Origin: Toxoplasma gondii ME49 | Lineage: Eukaryota; Apicomplexa; Conoidasida; Eucoccidiorida; Sarcocystidae | DNA: 64,000 nucleotides | Assembly (NCBI RefSeq): GCF_000006565.2 | Contig: NC_031471.1 | Coordinates: 124,001-188,000, forward strand | Reading direction: 5' to 3' | In this document: positions 12,997-25,450 of the stretch, piece after piece | How positions within the stretch are numbered: position 1 is the stretch's first letter | How the letters are laid out: each line of letters starts with the position of its first letter | Program-made: the position numbers and the translations under genes | The notes under the pieces: generated by a model | Databases searched by the model: none | Seen by the model: only the letters and a program-made list of their open reading frames with translations | What the model was told of the DNA's origin: nothing

Positions 12997-15900
12997 CTCG
13001 AGAACAAGACCCTACGAAAGTCTGTGGTATTGAACGCTCTTGGCGCAAAGAGCGCTTCGACGACGGAGCTCCCCACTGCACTCCACACGTCACTACCCTG
13101 CTCGGCACTCCCGCAGATTCTTCACTGCAGCTATCGCCTCGGCTCGTTTAATGTGCGACTCAAGTGAACAATTCAGAAAAACGATTTCGACGCTGCCGGA
13201 GGAACTCCGAAACGAGTTGCTAGCCGAAGAGCGAGCGCCGTCAACACATTAAAAGTAGAGGCCAGCAAGGGGTGGACAGAACGGACATCTGTGCACTCGT
13301 CCAGCATACATGAAAGCAGACTAGGCAAGAGAACACCCCTGTCGCTGCTATAGAAGCTGGTGAGGATAATCGGGGGAAGAAAACAAGCCACAAAGAGCTG
13401 TTGTAGTGAGGTGCAGTTACCGCTCCCGCAAACTTCGCACAACAACCATAGACGCACATGGGCTCTGCATCATCCGTAGATTCACAAATGGAAATTTTGT
13501 TTCAGTGGCCAGGCGAACGGGAGATTAACGGCCTGGAAATCGGAATCGTGTGTAATCACGCATGCTAGGCACAAATCGCAGCGCCGGGTGCCGGGCTCTG
13601 AGTGACACGGAAAAGTACGAAGTCAGCCGTCGAAACAGACTCACTAATCACCAGTGTGGATTGAAGCCGCTGGAGAGAGCGGCACATTTCTGTGGTCAAT
13701 ATTACGTGCATTCTGATGCATCTTTTAATGCCATCGACCGGGGTCCCGCTGTCTTGTTCACAAAAATGCATGCCGCGGGAGACACGGTCGTTGCCTGAGA
13801 GCTGGTTGATCCACCCTTAGTCGCAGTTCACTCAAACTCGGTTGGGCACAAGTTTTCAGCTGCGATACAACACAGAAACCGCAGGAACTCCAGTTCGAGT
13901 TGAAAAACATGCACTGAAAAGAAGCGCATCCTATAGCCGCGCCAACTATTGTTTTAAAATCGGAATCTGCACACCCACCTGTTGCCTTCGCAGGTGACAC
14001 TGCCACTAAGAGGTTTGTCTGAGTCCAGCTTTCACCATCAGACATCTGGCATGTTTCCTTAATAATTCTTTCTTAACTGCGCCCTGCGTATCCCCAATCC
14101 TCATGCAAACGACGGTGAAAGTGCCGGTGACTCTAGATGTGTAAGAGGACGCAGCCGTTTAGAGAAAATATGTTGTCCGACGTGCCACACCGCTTTCTGG
14201 GCACCAGTACCCAGACTACCTGTGTTCCATTGAATCGGAATCCACCAGATTTTTCCAGAGTTTCTCCAGGGAAAACGCCATGATCTTTATTTTCGAGTGG
14301 AGCACATAACCCTTTTGTGTACACGGTGTCCTCAAACCTTTGGCTGCTGCCAGAATCCCTGTTTAAACAGTACAATGGTGAAAATTGGCTCTCGAGGAGG
14401 GTTAGGCTCTCGCTGCCGCACCGTTTGGCAAGCCATTTCTTCCACTTCTTTAAGACGTGCGCCCGTGAAGGACGCAAAAAGAATTTCTTCACGGTGGAAT
14501 AGTTGTGGAGTTTCGTCAGGGCGACATCTATTTGAGAGGGAATTTTTGCCGCTGGAGCGCAGTCCCAGCGGAGTGGTGGCACACCAGCAACGCAGACCCG
14601 GTCAGGCCTTCCCGCCGATGAGAGGCTGCAGAGGCACTTGGAGCTTTTGGTAGTATCTGGAATTTCGTGTTTTCTTTGTTGTGTGAAGCTTCCCGTGTTC
14701 CGTTTTTTGTGTTAACAGCCTTTCTGTTGTGTATACTTCGGGCACAGTTTCAGCGCTCGATCGTGGCATCAGTCTCGGCGCTCTCGCAGCTCACGCCTGG
14801 GCGCCGTGCCCTTTCCTATATTCGACTGTTGTTTTATGGTGGAAAGATATCCCTCCGTTTTTGTCGGGAACTTTTGCCCAGCAGATGTCTTCATTTCTCC
14901 GTGGCGCGCCTAATTTTGAAAAGAGAATGGCTGACAAACGATCCTTCAGGAATTCAAAGCTCGAAACTGCGTAGTCCTCAACGCGAATGCCTCTCGCAGG
15001 AGCTGCCCACCCACCTGCTCCGACAGGTTTCTGTGCTGCGCCACTTCAAGATGATAGACACTTGGCATCCGTCATTAACATAGGGGGCTGAAAGGCAGTT
15101 TTAAGTGCAGTATCTATGCTTGCGGTCGTATTCACTTTCTCAAAAGGTGCCTGGCCAGCAGGAGCCAGATCCGTGCACATACGATACCGACTGCTGGAGA
15201 GCGGTCCGGGTTCGCCCTGTTGTCATTTTTCCGGAACGACGGCGAGCTACAACTCTCTAGCAGCCCCACACGGTTGAGCCTTCTCGCTGGGCTGGGGATC
15301 CAGCGGACTTCAGCGGTCAGGCGCTCCGAACGGCTGTCGCCTTATTTGCGGCTATGAATCGATACGTTGGTTCGATTTGCCTGGTTCTTTAGGCCCGTCA
15401 GTTCCGCCGAGCAATTCGTTGCGAAGAGGCTCTTCGGCGCCAGAGGAGAGAACGTCTACGTTTTAATTGTGGAAATCTGTCTCATTTTCGCACTGCGAAG
15501 ACCCGGGGACTGTCAAAAGGTATATGGAACCGTCGTTCCTGGGATTTTTTCGTTTCCTCTCGCTGAGAGGAGCGGCCTCGTCGTTTAAGCTTACCTCCGA
15601 AAAAAAACGACGTACCGCTGGATCGGGGGCCGTGACTCCAACAGCATGACTCAAACTACATGTATGGTGATTCCATTTGAGTTGTCAATTTCCCTGCACT
15701 GTCAAGTGAGCAAGAAGGCCAACAACGTGCTCGGGAAAACCGAGCAGGTATCCACCGCAGACTCGGGCAGAGACGCCCCACTCTAGGGGGTCGCGTGGAA
15801 ACTGAATCGCCTGAGCTTGCCCGGTTTTAATTTTTTTACCCCTAAATGCCGTGCAGTCAGATAGACAGGCTTTTGGTTCACTCTCCTGCGCCAGAGTTGG

Positions 15901-17114
15901 CCTCGCCCCTCGGGACCCGCCGGGCGCCGTGTCCCTCCCGGAGGTCCGGATCGGCCGTTCGTCGGCCATTCGTTTTGTTTCAAAGTTTGTCAAGTCTACC
16001 CTTCCCGCGACTTCATTCGTCTTTGAATTTTTTTCCGTCAAGCCGTGGGCGTGAAGTCCTCCAAGCCACGGTTTTTCCTTTCCCCTCGGTTCGTGCACGC
16101 AGGAGGCCGTTCAAAGACGAGTGGCACCCTGCGGATACTGGGTCCTATTCTTCCTTGTGAAACACTGCGTTTTAAGTGAAGAAGAGCGCGTTCTGTAGGA
16201 ATGCGTGTGGTTTCGTATCGGGTCATCTTTTTATGTCGACATGCATGTAAAATCACCCCTGCCACCAGTGAGTCCGCTTGTGGGTGTGTGTGCAGAAACG
16301 AGAACCCATTTGAGCTGTCATGTATGCTGATCGGTTCTTGCTTGTTGTCAAGATATCGCTGTCGCGGCTAGGCGGAACCCTTCCTCAAGAGGTCCCGCAG
16401 CAGAGTTCTTTTTTGCGGACTGAACGGATGTGTGGTGCTGTGAGTATCGATTGAAGCTCGTCTCTTTCCCGTAAGCGGTCCGATTGTTCCCCGTTTTTTT
16501 CAGATCGACGCCTTGACACCTTTTAGGCCGTTGGGAGTCGCACTGTTGTGTGGCGTTCGACGCGCCGTCACTTGTGACGGACCTCTGGACAACATTTCCA
16601 TGTATATATTAGGTATAGGTAAAACAGACTTCCTCGGCTTTCCCGCTACAACTTTGTTTCCAGTATTCTTTTCACCGTTTCTCCTCGAAACCGAGTTTTC
16701 TCTTCAGGTTCTAGGTTGCGCGCCACTTTGCAATCTGTTGTGTCCACCCAAGAAATCGTCCGTTCTCGTCCCCGTTACTGCTCCCGGCTCGCCCTGCGTG
16801 TGGCGTGCGATCGTGTGCCCTTTCTGGCCTCACGTGTTGCCCGTATATACGGCGGATAAAAAGAGGCGTGACTAGCAGCGAAAACGTCAATTGTCCTGCC
16901 TGCGCGGCTCCTCTCGGTGGAGGCAGGCCCGTCTTTCTCATGTTTCGGACCCTGTCGGCACCTTCCGGTCCCTGCACACTGTGAGTCGTTCGCCGGCGCC
17001 GAGAAGGCTTGGCGCACATGAGCCTCAAGAAGAGAGAGGAAGGTGAACTTGGTTCGGCATGCGCCTTGGATCCTAGACTGCGTCGCTTCGGTTGCTTGCC
17101 TTGTCCCGCTCAAC
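12997..17114. other. Divergent intergenic region, gamma-SNAP / ApiAP2
   Basis: About 4 kb between the 5' ends of gamma-SNAP (-) and the large ApiAP2 gene (+), so it should carry both promoters. Apart from the weak candidate at 14133-14582, no coding chain is visible. GC content rises from about 15850 onward, which may be the long 5' leader of the ApiAP2 gene. The long minus-strand frame at 16775-18097 is a shadow of the ApiAP2 exon. Confidence 0.5.
14133..14582 (-). CDS. Weak candidate small protein or exon, unrecognised
   Basis: A minus-strand frame of 149 codons, opening with GTG rather than ATG and open further upstream to a possible acceptor near 14627. The first half (PSQIDVALTKLHNYSTVKKF, then RAHVLKKWKKWLAKRCGSE) is basic and helix-like and reads more like protein than its surroundings. 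The second half is less convincing. No family was recognised. It could be an exon of a small gene, for example a basic organellar protein, or chance. No partner exon could be phased to it. Confidence 0.2.
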   Translation of the reverse strand: MPPLRWDCAPAAKIPSQIDVALTKLHNYSTVKKFFLRPSRAHVLKKWKKWLAKRCGSESLTLLESQFSPLYCLNRDSGSSQRFEDTVYTKGLCAPLENKDHGVFPGETLEKSGGFRFNGTQVVWVLVPRKRCGTSDNIFSLNGCVLLHI

Positions 17115-20100
17115 ATGGCTGCTGCATCCCCGCCGGCGCAGCCGCTGGGCGCCACGTCGCCCTGCACCTTCTCTCCGCCTTGCTCTTTTTCACCCTCTGA
17201 TACCTGCTCAGTTTTCTTCGCGACTCCTTCTCGAGCCGTGTCGGCGGTGCCGGAGTTGCCCGCGACCTCCTCGGCGCAGTTGCCGGAACGCACCCGGCTG
17301 AGGAACCGCAGCATCCAGAGTGCCTCGACCACGGAAGCAAGTCCGTTTGTGGACTCTGCGTCACTGTTTCCGGAGAGCCTGTCTGAGGCCCCGAAAGCGG
17401 TCTCGGTCGACGGCGAAAGCAGGCGAACGCGGGAGCGAAGAAGGAAGTCTCGCTCACTTCTCGCTGCTGCGGAGGAGACTCCTGAGGCCACAGCCGCCTC
17501 GCCGAACGGTTCTTCTTCGGAAATCAGTGACGAGGCATCGACCTTTGTGCTCACCCCCGCGACTGCCTCCTTGGCCCCTGCGGCTCTCCCCCCGTTCATG
17601 ACTGAGCGGTCTGACCCGACAGAAAAGAAGTACGAAGCCCAGAACATGCAGGTGACGGCTGTGGAGCCCGTGGGCCTGGCACCGAGGTCCGCGAGCAGGT
17701 CGGAACTTGGAGATGCGGAGTCTCTGAGTGCTGGAAAATCTGGACTCCAGGGCGAGTCTGCGGCTCCGACGGCCGCGCTCGAGGCGGACGCCGGCGAAAC
17801 CCGTTTAGAGACAGGGCTGGCGGGAGAGCCTGTGAACTCCAGCAGCGAAGGTGTCGGATACGGTGGAGACGAACAGACCGTTGCGGGAGAGACACGAGAG
17901 CCGGGAACCGCCGAGGAGAAGCTCGGGGATCTGAAGCCAGAGGTGAGGCCACGCTTCCACGCATACGCCGAACAGGACGTGTGTGCATGGGCGACATCGA
18001 TGCTTGCGCGGAAGGAACTGCGGAAGCTGAAGGCGGCTGCCGTGAAGCTTGAGGGCGACCGCATGCCTCGCAGCGACGTCGTCGGACTGTACTTCAAGAA
18101 ACACCGACCCTGCTGGTCGGTCGACTACCACACGCGACAGGGGAAGCGGAAAACGGTCGAGTTCTTCGTTCCGGACCTTTCGCGGGAGACCATCGAACTC
18201 GTCCTCGTTCATGCAATCGAGTGTCGCAAGTACATGCCGCGCCGCTTCGACCAGGCACCCGCTTTCGTCCCGGAGCCGGACGACACAACCTCGGGCATGC
18301 CCTACCGATACGGCGCCCGACTGCTGAGTCCGAAGGTCCTCGCGTGGATCGTGGAAAACACAAACGGCTCGGGTCGCACTTCTCAGCATGGGCATGGCCA
18401 AAGTCGCCGCCTTGAAGGTGACAAGGTCGGGGAGGGCGATGCCGGCGCGCAGCTGCTCTCCGGTCCAGCTGGGATAGACGCCTTCGGGTCTCGGAGTCCC
18501 CGCGCGGGCTTCGCGCGCCAGCGAGACAACAACTCTCGTCGCCAGGGCAAAGCCTCAGGCTGCCGTCCCGGCGCAGACCTCGCCACCTCCAGTGAAGAGA
18601 AGGCCACTCGCGAAGGCGAAACGGAACTTCCTGGCGGATCCGCGGGTCCTGGCTCTGTCCCTGCGGGCACCGCCTACGGGGACTATGCGAGACAGTTGCC
18701 CTCAGAAGGGTACCAGACTCCCCCGACCATGGAGGGCCGGATGACCCCTGCCGGGCTACTCTCGGGCCAGGAGTTCGGTCACGGACAAGGCATGCAAGGT
18801 GCGGGCGTGATGTGGCGCGACGACCCGCGCCAGGCTCTCCAGGCCATGCCTCAACCGCTGAATTTGGCGCCGCATGCAACTCCGTTCATGTCGCGTGCTG
18901 GCGGTTTATATGACCAGCGGGAGGCGTCTGTGGAGCCGGGGCGCGACGTCTATCCCGTGCACTATCCAACGCCATACGCGTACGGGCCTGGGATCCCAGC
19001 TGACGCTGGGGCGCCTTCGGTAAGTGTAAAAACGCGTTGCCAAGAAAAGGAGACAATCCACTGCATGCAGGTGTATTGCTACGCTTCGCGCCTTTGGTGA
19101 AAACAGTCGTGTCAAGATACAGACAGTTTACATCAGGACAGAAGACTTTACGAGAAAAACAGGTCCTTTCGTCTCTCTGCTTGCTTGTCTCTCAGGCAGG
19201 ACCAGGCCCATATCCTCACCAGTTCCCGAGTGGCGGCGCCGGGTACGTTGTGAACGGGCGAGTTCCGGACTCTGCAGACCACGAGGCACACTCTCCGCGA
19301 TCGCCGGAGTCGTACTGGGGCCCCCAGGCTGGCAGCCAGGGCGCCGAGGACAAGGACTGCCAAGTCGTCGGGTGCATGCTGCCGAACGGATCGGAGATGG
19401 CGATGCGACGCATGGAGAGCTATGTGGGCGACAGAGACAATTTGAGGGGCAGTGCCGCTTTCGCCGGGGACGGGCGAACCCAGGCCGAGGGGCTGAGCCC
19501 CCAGTGTGAACCGAACGCAAAAAGGCGGAGGCTCCAGGCAGGGGGAGACGGATCGAATGGCGGCCTCGAGGCGAGTGGCCCGGAAAGGCCGTTTCCTGGA
19601 TCCCAGATGTTGCAGCCGTCTGATGAGTGGGCGCGAAACGGCCAACGAGCGTTTGCCGTTCAACCTGGAACCGGCGGCAGGACCTTCATGAACGGTGGGT
19701 TTCGGCAGCCCGGTCCGGAGGATGCCAGGCAACCTCTGTTGCTGTCGTCAGCCCCGTACTCTCCTCCCTCTGTGTTCCCTGCGGCTCCGCCACACCTTTC
19801 GCATGCAGTCCGCCTGCCACCGGGCTCCTCAGACGCGGCTCATCGAACGCCGATGTCGGGGGCTGCTGGTTGCGCGTCTCCAGTTGCGTCAGCCTTCAGA
19901 AAGGAAGCCGAGGCTTCCGAATGGCCCTCAAACGAGGTCTACGGGAGCCCGCAGGCTTTTCCCGATAAAGCGAATGCCTTCGCGAAGGGCGTGACGCTTC
20001 CGAGGAGACAGTCCTTCGCCTTCAGCGACGCGGGCCTCCCCACGCCGACAACATCTCCCCACCATGGTTCCTACTGCGCATCGACAATCGCGTCTTCTTC

Positions 20101-21924
20101 TCCCAAGTCGGCGTCTCCCGTTTCTCAAAGTGGCTGCTTTCCTTGCGATTTCTACCCTGCAACTGCTCACTACTCTGGTCCAGGAGTCGAGACACCCTCG
20201 GATGTCTCGAGTTTCGTTCCGGCACCTGCGGAGACGGCCGAACAGCAGATCCACGGCGCAGGACAAGCCGCTGTCAAGACCCCAGAATCTGGTATGTGAC
20301 TCAGGCCCGATTCTGTGGTTCGTGGAAGAAGAATCTTCAGTTGCAACTTGCACGGGGTGTGTGTGGATGTATGGACTGGATCGAGAACACTCTGTTGTCA
20401 TTTCCCAGTTGCTGCATCCATCGGAGCATCCCGTACGGCCACACAGAATCGCTGTCCTTTCCTGCCTCATGTTTGCGTGAGGCAACGCAGCTGACGGGGA
20501 AGTCCCAGTGTGTGTGTCCGACGCGTAGCTCTGTGCGGCTGCATGTCCTCCCGTAGCATACTTCGTGTCGACGCATTCCTTTGTTCCGACGTTTGCTTGC
20601 TTCCTCAGGTCTTCACATGCCGTCTTCTGGTTGGCCACAGCAAGCGTCAGTTCCGGGGGCTCATGGCGCGGAGTTCTACGCCTCTCGAGCCTTCGCGAAC
20701 GGAGCGCATGCACCCAGTCTGTCGCTGAGGCCTTCGTGGCGGTACCCTGGCGGCGAGCGCAGCGAAGGCGATCTGACAACTCAGGAGCAAAATGCTCCTG
20801 CGGGCGCTTCTCCTTCGTCTCCGGTCTGGAGCGGCAACACTGGTGTCTGCACCACAGAAGGCTGCGGCGTTTGGCTGGAGAACAGACAAGCCGCTGGGTC
20901 TGTGGAGGGAGCGGCGGATCCGGGAGTCCAGGGCAGTGCCTGCATGCAGGGCAAACCCCAGGAAGGCGGGCGCTGTTCACCGGAGCCGGCGCTTGGAGTG
21001 CGTCGGCCTGCGGAGTTCGCTGGAGCTCCCGTGGGGGCCTGTCGAGCCGTAGAAGACAGAACGATGACGGGTGAGCGGGGAGCATGGGGCAATGAGGCCA
21101 GGCGGGAGACAGTCACAGGCGACCAGGAGTGCTGTGGAGACCAGGCGCGAGACCCAATGGTGTTCAGTCATATGGGGAGCAGAGCCGAACTGTCGGGCTT
21201 CGATGACGGCTCCGAGCTGCCTCCCGCCTCGCCTCTGAACGAGTGCATGCACCCTCTGGGGAAACCGGGGTCCAGGATTTTCCCCGAGTTCGGTGCATGG
21301 CCTGGGAGCCCCCCCCACGAGGGCAGTTTTGTGCAGGAGTTCGACATCTTCAAGGAGAACGGCGAAGGCGCCGCAGGCGCCGTCGACGACGCGATGGCTC
21401 TGTGGCCGAACGGCGGAGCCTTCGGACAGCGCACAGACCCACTGGCGCACGAAGAAGAGAAGGAGGGGGAACTGTGGAAAGGTCAGCCGACGCCGTTCTG
21501 CAGCTCGCCAGCCCTCTGGTGTGTCTGTCCTGTCGAGCACACGAGAGAGTTCGACGTCATGGATATGGTGACGCTCCCCGACTTGAGTCACACGGCCGGT
21601 CCGGTCTCGCGGCCGCTTCCGAACGCGCCGCTGTGCGGCGGATGCGTGGTGGCCGGTGTCGGGGAGGCACAAGCAGGGGATGGCGAGAGCAAGCAAGGCG
21701 CTAAGCTCGCGCCGGACTCGCAGCACCTGCATGGAGGCGCGGCGAATCCCGGCGCAGTGGGGAAGCTCGTTACGGACGAAACGGCGCAGACAAGCGGCCG
21801 AGAGCAGCATCCCGGGGAAGGAGACAGTACGGAACAGAGGCTGTCTGGTCTAGCAGCGCGTGCGACACCGCAGCGAGAAACCAAGAGACCAGGACCGAGT
21901 AGAAGGACAGAAGGGGAGTTGTGA
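17115..21924 (+). CDS. Large ApiAP2-type protein, three exons
   Basis: Exons 17115-19019, 19196-20291 and 20609-21924 join in phase to 1438 aa. The ATG at 17115 (context CAAC-ATG-GC) is preferred over upstream frame codons. One AP2 domain lies at about residues 322-372: GLYFKKHRPCWSVDYHTRQG strands, then RKTVEFFVPDLS and an amphipathic helix RETIELVLVHAIECRKY. AP2 domains in apicomplexans are the main class of sequence-specific DNA-binding proteins, so this is probably a nuclear transcription or chromatin regulator. The rest is disordered: Ala, Ser, Pro and Gly-rich, with a short basic block NAKRRRL in exon 2 that could be a nuclear localisation signal. No second AP2 or ACDC domain was seen. 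Donors are GTAAGT and GTATGT. A long GC-rich stretch upstream suggests a long 5' leader. The domain call is firm; target genes and stage are unknown. Confidence 0.82.
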
Positions 21925-24900
21925 GAGGTCAGGGGGACTGTGCGCGCGAAGACAGATTTAAGTGACAGCGTCAGGCAGCGAGAATGAATGACTCTGGAGG
22001 CGCTGAAGAGGCGCAGGACAGACATGAGGCGCCTGCGTTGGGCTTGCTGGAGCGCGCGCGAGGCAAAGCAGGATAGAGCCGTCGCTGACACACCAGCGTG
22101 CGTTCCTAGATGTCTCTGCTGGGCGGCAGGCTTCTTGCTCCCTTTCTCCTTGATGATGTGTAGAATGACGGCTTACCCTCTGCGCGTACTTTCGCGGTGC
22201 ACAGGACGCTCGGGATCTGGTCGCGCTGGCCGTCTGTGCGGTGCTCCACATCCTTTTTTAAGGAACGAGAAAGAGGCAGCGAGTCAAGCGACGTCAGGTG
22301 TGTGGGATGTCTTCACGTACTGCGACGAGGACTAGTCTACCGGGCAGACACAAGAGAGGCCGCGGCCGACGCTTTTGTTCGTCACAGAACGCCATGGCTC
22401 GAATGTTTCGACAGGAAACGGCACTCTGAACTGCCGCTTCGGGGCAACGGGGCTGGGAAGGAAGGTGACAGCTGTTTCGTTGCAGAGCCTAGACATACCA
22501 CACAGCGTTTTTTGAGTCGAATCGACTTCGTGACACGACACCCGAGAACGCGAGAGGAGAGCCGATCGAAGAGCGCCGAGCCTCCTCAGGCGGTTTTTCT
22601 TTAGAACAGTGCGTCGTTCTGGCGAATGGTTAACAGATCGTTTCTTCTGGCGCTTGGTATATGTGTGAGGTGGAGAAAGTGAAGAACGCATTTTGCGGCT
22701 GGAGGGGCAGTTTCCCCCAAGGTTTGGCCGCAGGCAGTTCTGCGACAGTTTGTACACAGTTGCACTAGGAGAGAATTCGCTCCGATGTTGGGCGCGGACT
22801 CTCACTGGACAAGCGGTGCGCCACCAGTGTCACTTGTCGAGTCTTGTCAATGGAAAGGTATCTCGTGGCGAGGAATTTGAATCTTTTCGCCTTTTCGATT
22901 TCCGTACGTGTCTTCACGGGAAGTCGCGTCCCCAGCGGAAAAAGTCTGTGCTCGCCCATGCGCATATTTAGTTCTTCCTGGCGCCTACGGACAGCCAAGT
23001 TTTTTGAGGCAGCGGGCGCCTCTGCGCATCTGTGCTTCCGTAGTATGTCACTGTGTGGCGCACGCGCGCCTTCCGTGTAACAGTTTTTTATCCGTAAAGT
23101 AGGACGGATCTTTGCTATGTTTTCGTTCTTTGTCATTCATTTTGAAGGTGGACTCTGTCATATCCGAGACACAAAACAGTTGTCATTCCTTGTAGAATCA
23201 GTTCGCCACCCTCGCGGTCGCGCGGGACGGAGAAACCTTGTCCAGAAAATAGATCACTTCACAGCTTCTCCGAGTTCCACTTCAGCGCGCGGAAACCCGT
23301 AGTAGCATTTAGGCTTCTCACTTGAAAGTGTACTTCAGCATGACACCACACAAGAGACTAGAAACACCATGCAAATACGATATGGTGAGACCGCTGTGAT
23401 GCTGCAGCGCGACATCGAGCCGACGATACAATCCGAGGAGAAGAACTCCCAAATTATCTGACCGGGCACCCCGGCGTCTGCGCCTGAGAAAGCTGCAGTT
23501 CTCATTGCATAAAATCTGCCAACATGCTTGTTCGGTGATGGACTGTTTCCAAGGAAACCTTCCTCAGGGACTCGGCAGTACACAAGAACTTGCAGGACAC
23601 GAGGATGGATACCACTACAGGTTCAGACTTACTGTCCACGAGAGAGGAGAGCAAATGTGCCGCAAGTGGCTTTTTCTGCATCGTCAACGATAGTTACGCT
23701 GTAACGTATCCACCAGGAGCGAGCTTTTCGTCCTGGACGTAGGGTTTGCCTTCACCAGAAATGAGGCTGAGAGGAGAGGCAGACGGAACATAAATGAAGC
23801 TTCTTTCCTGCAAGAGCCAGATGAAGCAACGGCCTTCACTTTTGCACTCAAGGATCACTTTCGCCACTCTGCATACTCTGCATGCAACAGTGTCTTTTCC
23901 CCTCGTAGCAGATGTGTGTCGTTGTCTCTGAACCAACCGTTCGTCTAGCGGGCGTTTCCAATTCCCTGCCGCAGGAATTAGGCATCTCCTGCGTTTTGCT
24001 TCGTTTCTGCAGAACTGCTGCTGCTCTTTTTCCTTTTTTCTCGGCGGTTTCAAGGTCTTTTGTTTCCTTCTGGCGTAGAAACGGCCAATTCCCCTCAACA
24101 GTCTGAGGTTCCGGCGCGTGTGCAGACCCGTGACACACCTCTCTGATTCGTTTAGAAAAAGTCCGTTTTTTCCTGTCGTTGTCCTTTTCATTCCTTCTCT
24201 CATTCATTTCCCTCGTCACCTTTCTCCCTGGCTTGCTGGCGTCTTCGCGGTTTTCACACGCCTCGACTTTCTCCGGGCCTCCTCCAAGCCCGGACAGCGG
24301 CGGGCAGGCGAAACCACGAGAATACCACGAACCTTTTCCTTCTCTTCCGTTTTCTTTCCTCTCCTCCCTTTTGTCTTCCCTCTTTCTTCCTTATTTTCTC
24401 GTTTTCCTGTCTCGATTTTTTTTCTGAGTCCTTTCCTCAGTCTTTCTCGCTTCTGCAACAAGGCTTGCACAGAAACGAGGGCGTCCACACTTGCGTTGCT
24501 TTTTCCTGCGCTCTGTAGCGACTCTCGAGAGACAGTGGAGTTTTGGAGTCGCTGGGGGACGGCGACGCGTATAGAGAAAAACCGCAGAAAAGAGAGGCAA
24601 TTTCGCTCTTCTCCCTTCTCTGGTCTCCGTCCGCGTTTCTCCCTCCAGCGAGCGAATCGCAGACTCGCGGAACCCGTCGAATTCTCCCTTTTTGCCCAGC
24701 CGCTAGTTGACACTGCTCCAAGAAGCATTTTTATCTCCGACACTAGGTCGAATGCCCCGGGATACTCGATTTGTCAACCAGGATACATACGTGTATGTTT
24801 GCGTATATGTAGCGCTCTTGTCGATTTTACTGCGCATGGCGCTTGATCTATGTTAGTGAGGAAGAGAATGCGCGACCGCTTGCCGGCCGTTGCTTCGAGC

Positions 24901-25450
24901 GCGCCCCGCGGCGAGGAAAGGACGTAGACGACCGCGTCGAATCCTTCACTTGGTCGACGGCTGGGGTCACAGAGGCCTTCCTGCGGGCGATGAGGCAGCC
25001 TCGCTTTTCGCGAGTGTTTTGTCGGTCGACGCGGTGTGCATCGCGATGACTCGCGAGTCACGCAAAACGCAAAGCTTCAGCTGCTCTCTTGCCTCTCGCC
25101 TTTGAAGACGACGAGAACCCAGATCCGCGACGATGCCCCCGCTGCCTTGATGCGCAGGTCACCGGCCGGCGGATCTTCGAGGAAGCACACAAACGAAGGG
25201 AGGAAAGAACAAGAGCGAAGAACACGAGAGGAATCCGGAGAGGAGATCAAGTGAACGTCAGAGACGCCAACAAGGAAGAAAATACGCGACGAGAAGAGCA
25301 AGAGCTTCCGCCCACCTCACGGAGTTCGAGCGCACTCCTATCGAGACTGCTCTGTGCAGGCCGGTGAGACGCGGCGACAGCTTGTGTCTCCTCCCCGTCA
25401 CTCGAGGTTCGTTGCGTCTCTCGCGGAAAGGTCCTAAGCTGCACACTCCA
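21925..25450. other. Intergenic region, ApiAP2 3' end to VPS16 5' end
   Basis: About 3.5 kb with no supported gene. It should hold the 3' UTR of the ApiAP2 gene and the promoter and leader of VPS16. A strong pyrimidine-rich tract on the plus strand runs over about 24165-24450 (runs of CTTTCC, TTCTTCC and TCTCC), a common property of coccidian leader and intron DNA. Open frames such as 22332-22805 (-) and 23694-24203 (-) are rich in Arg and Lys because of this strand bias and are not believed. Confidence 0.5.

Noticed and set aside
16775..18097. Minus-strand frame of 440 codons
   Set aside because: It is antisense to the first ApiAP2 exon, and its composition (Ser, Ala, Arg-rich) mirrors the GC-rich sense codons. 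No domain.
22332..22805. Minus-strand frame of 157 codons
   Set aside because: Basic low-complexity content in presumed ApiAP2 3' flank; no partner exons.
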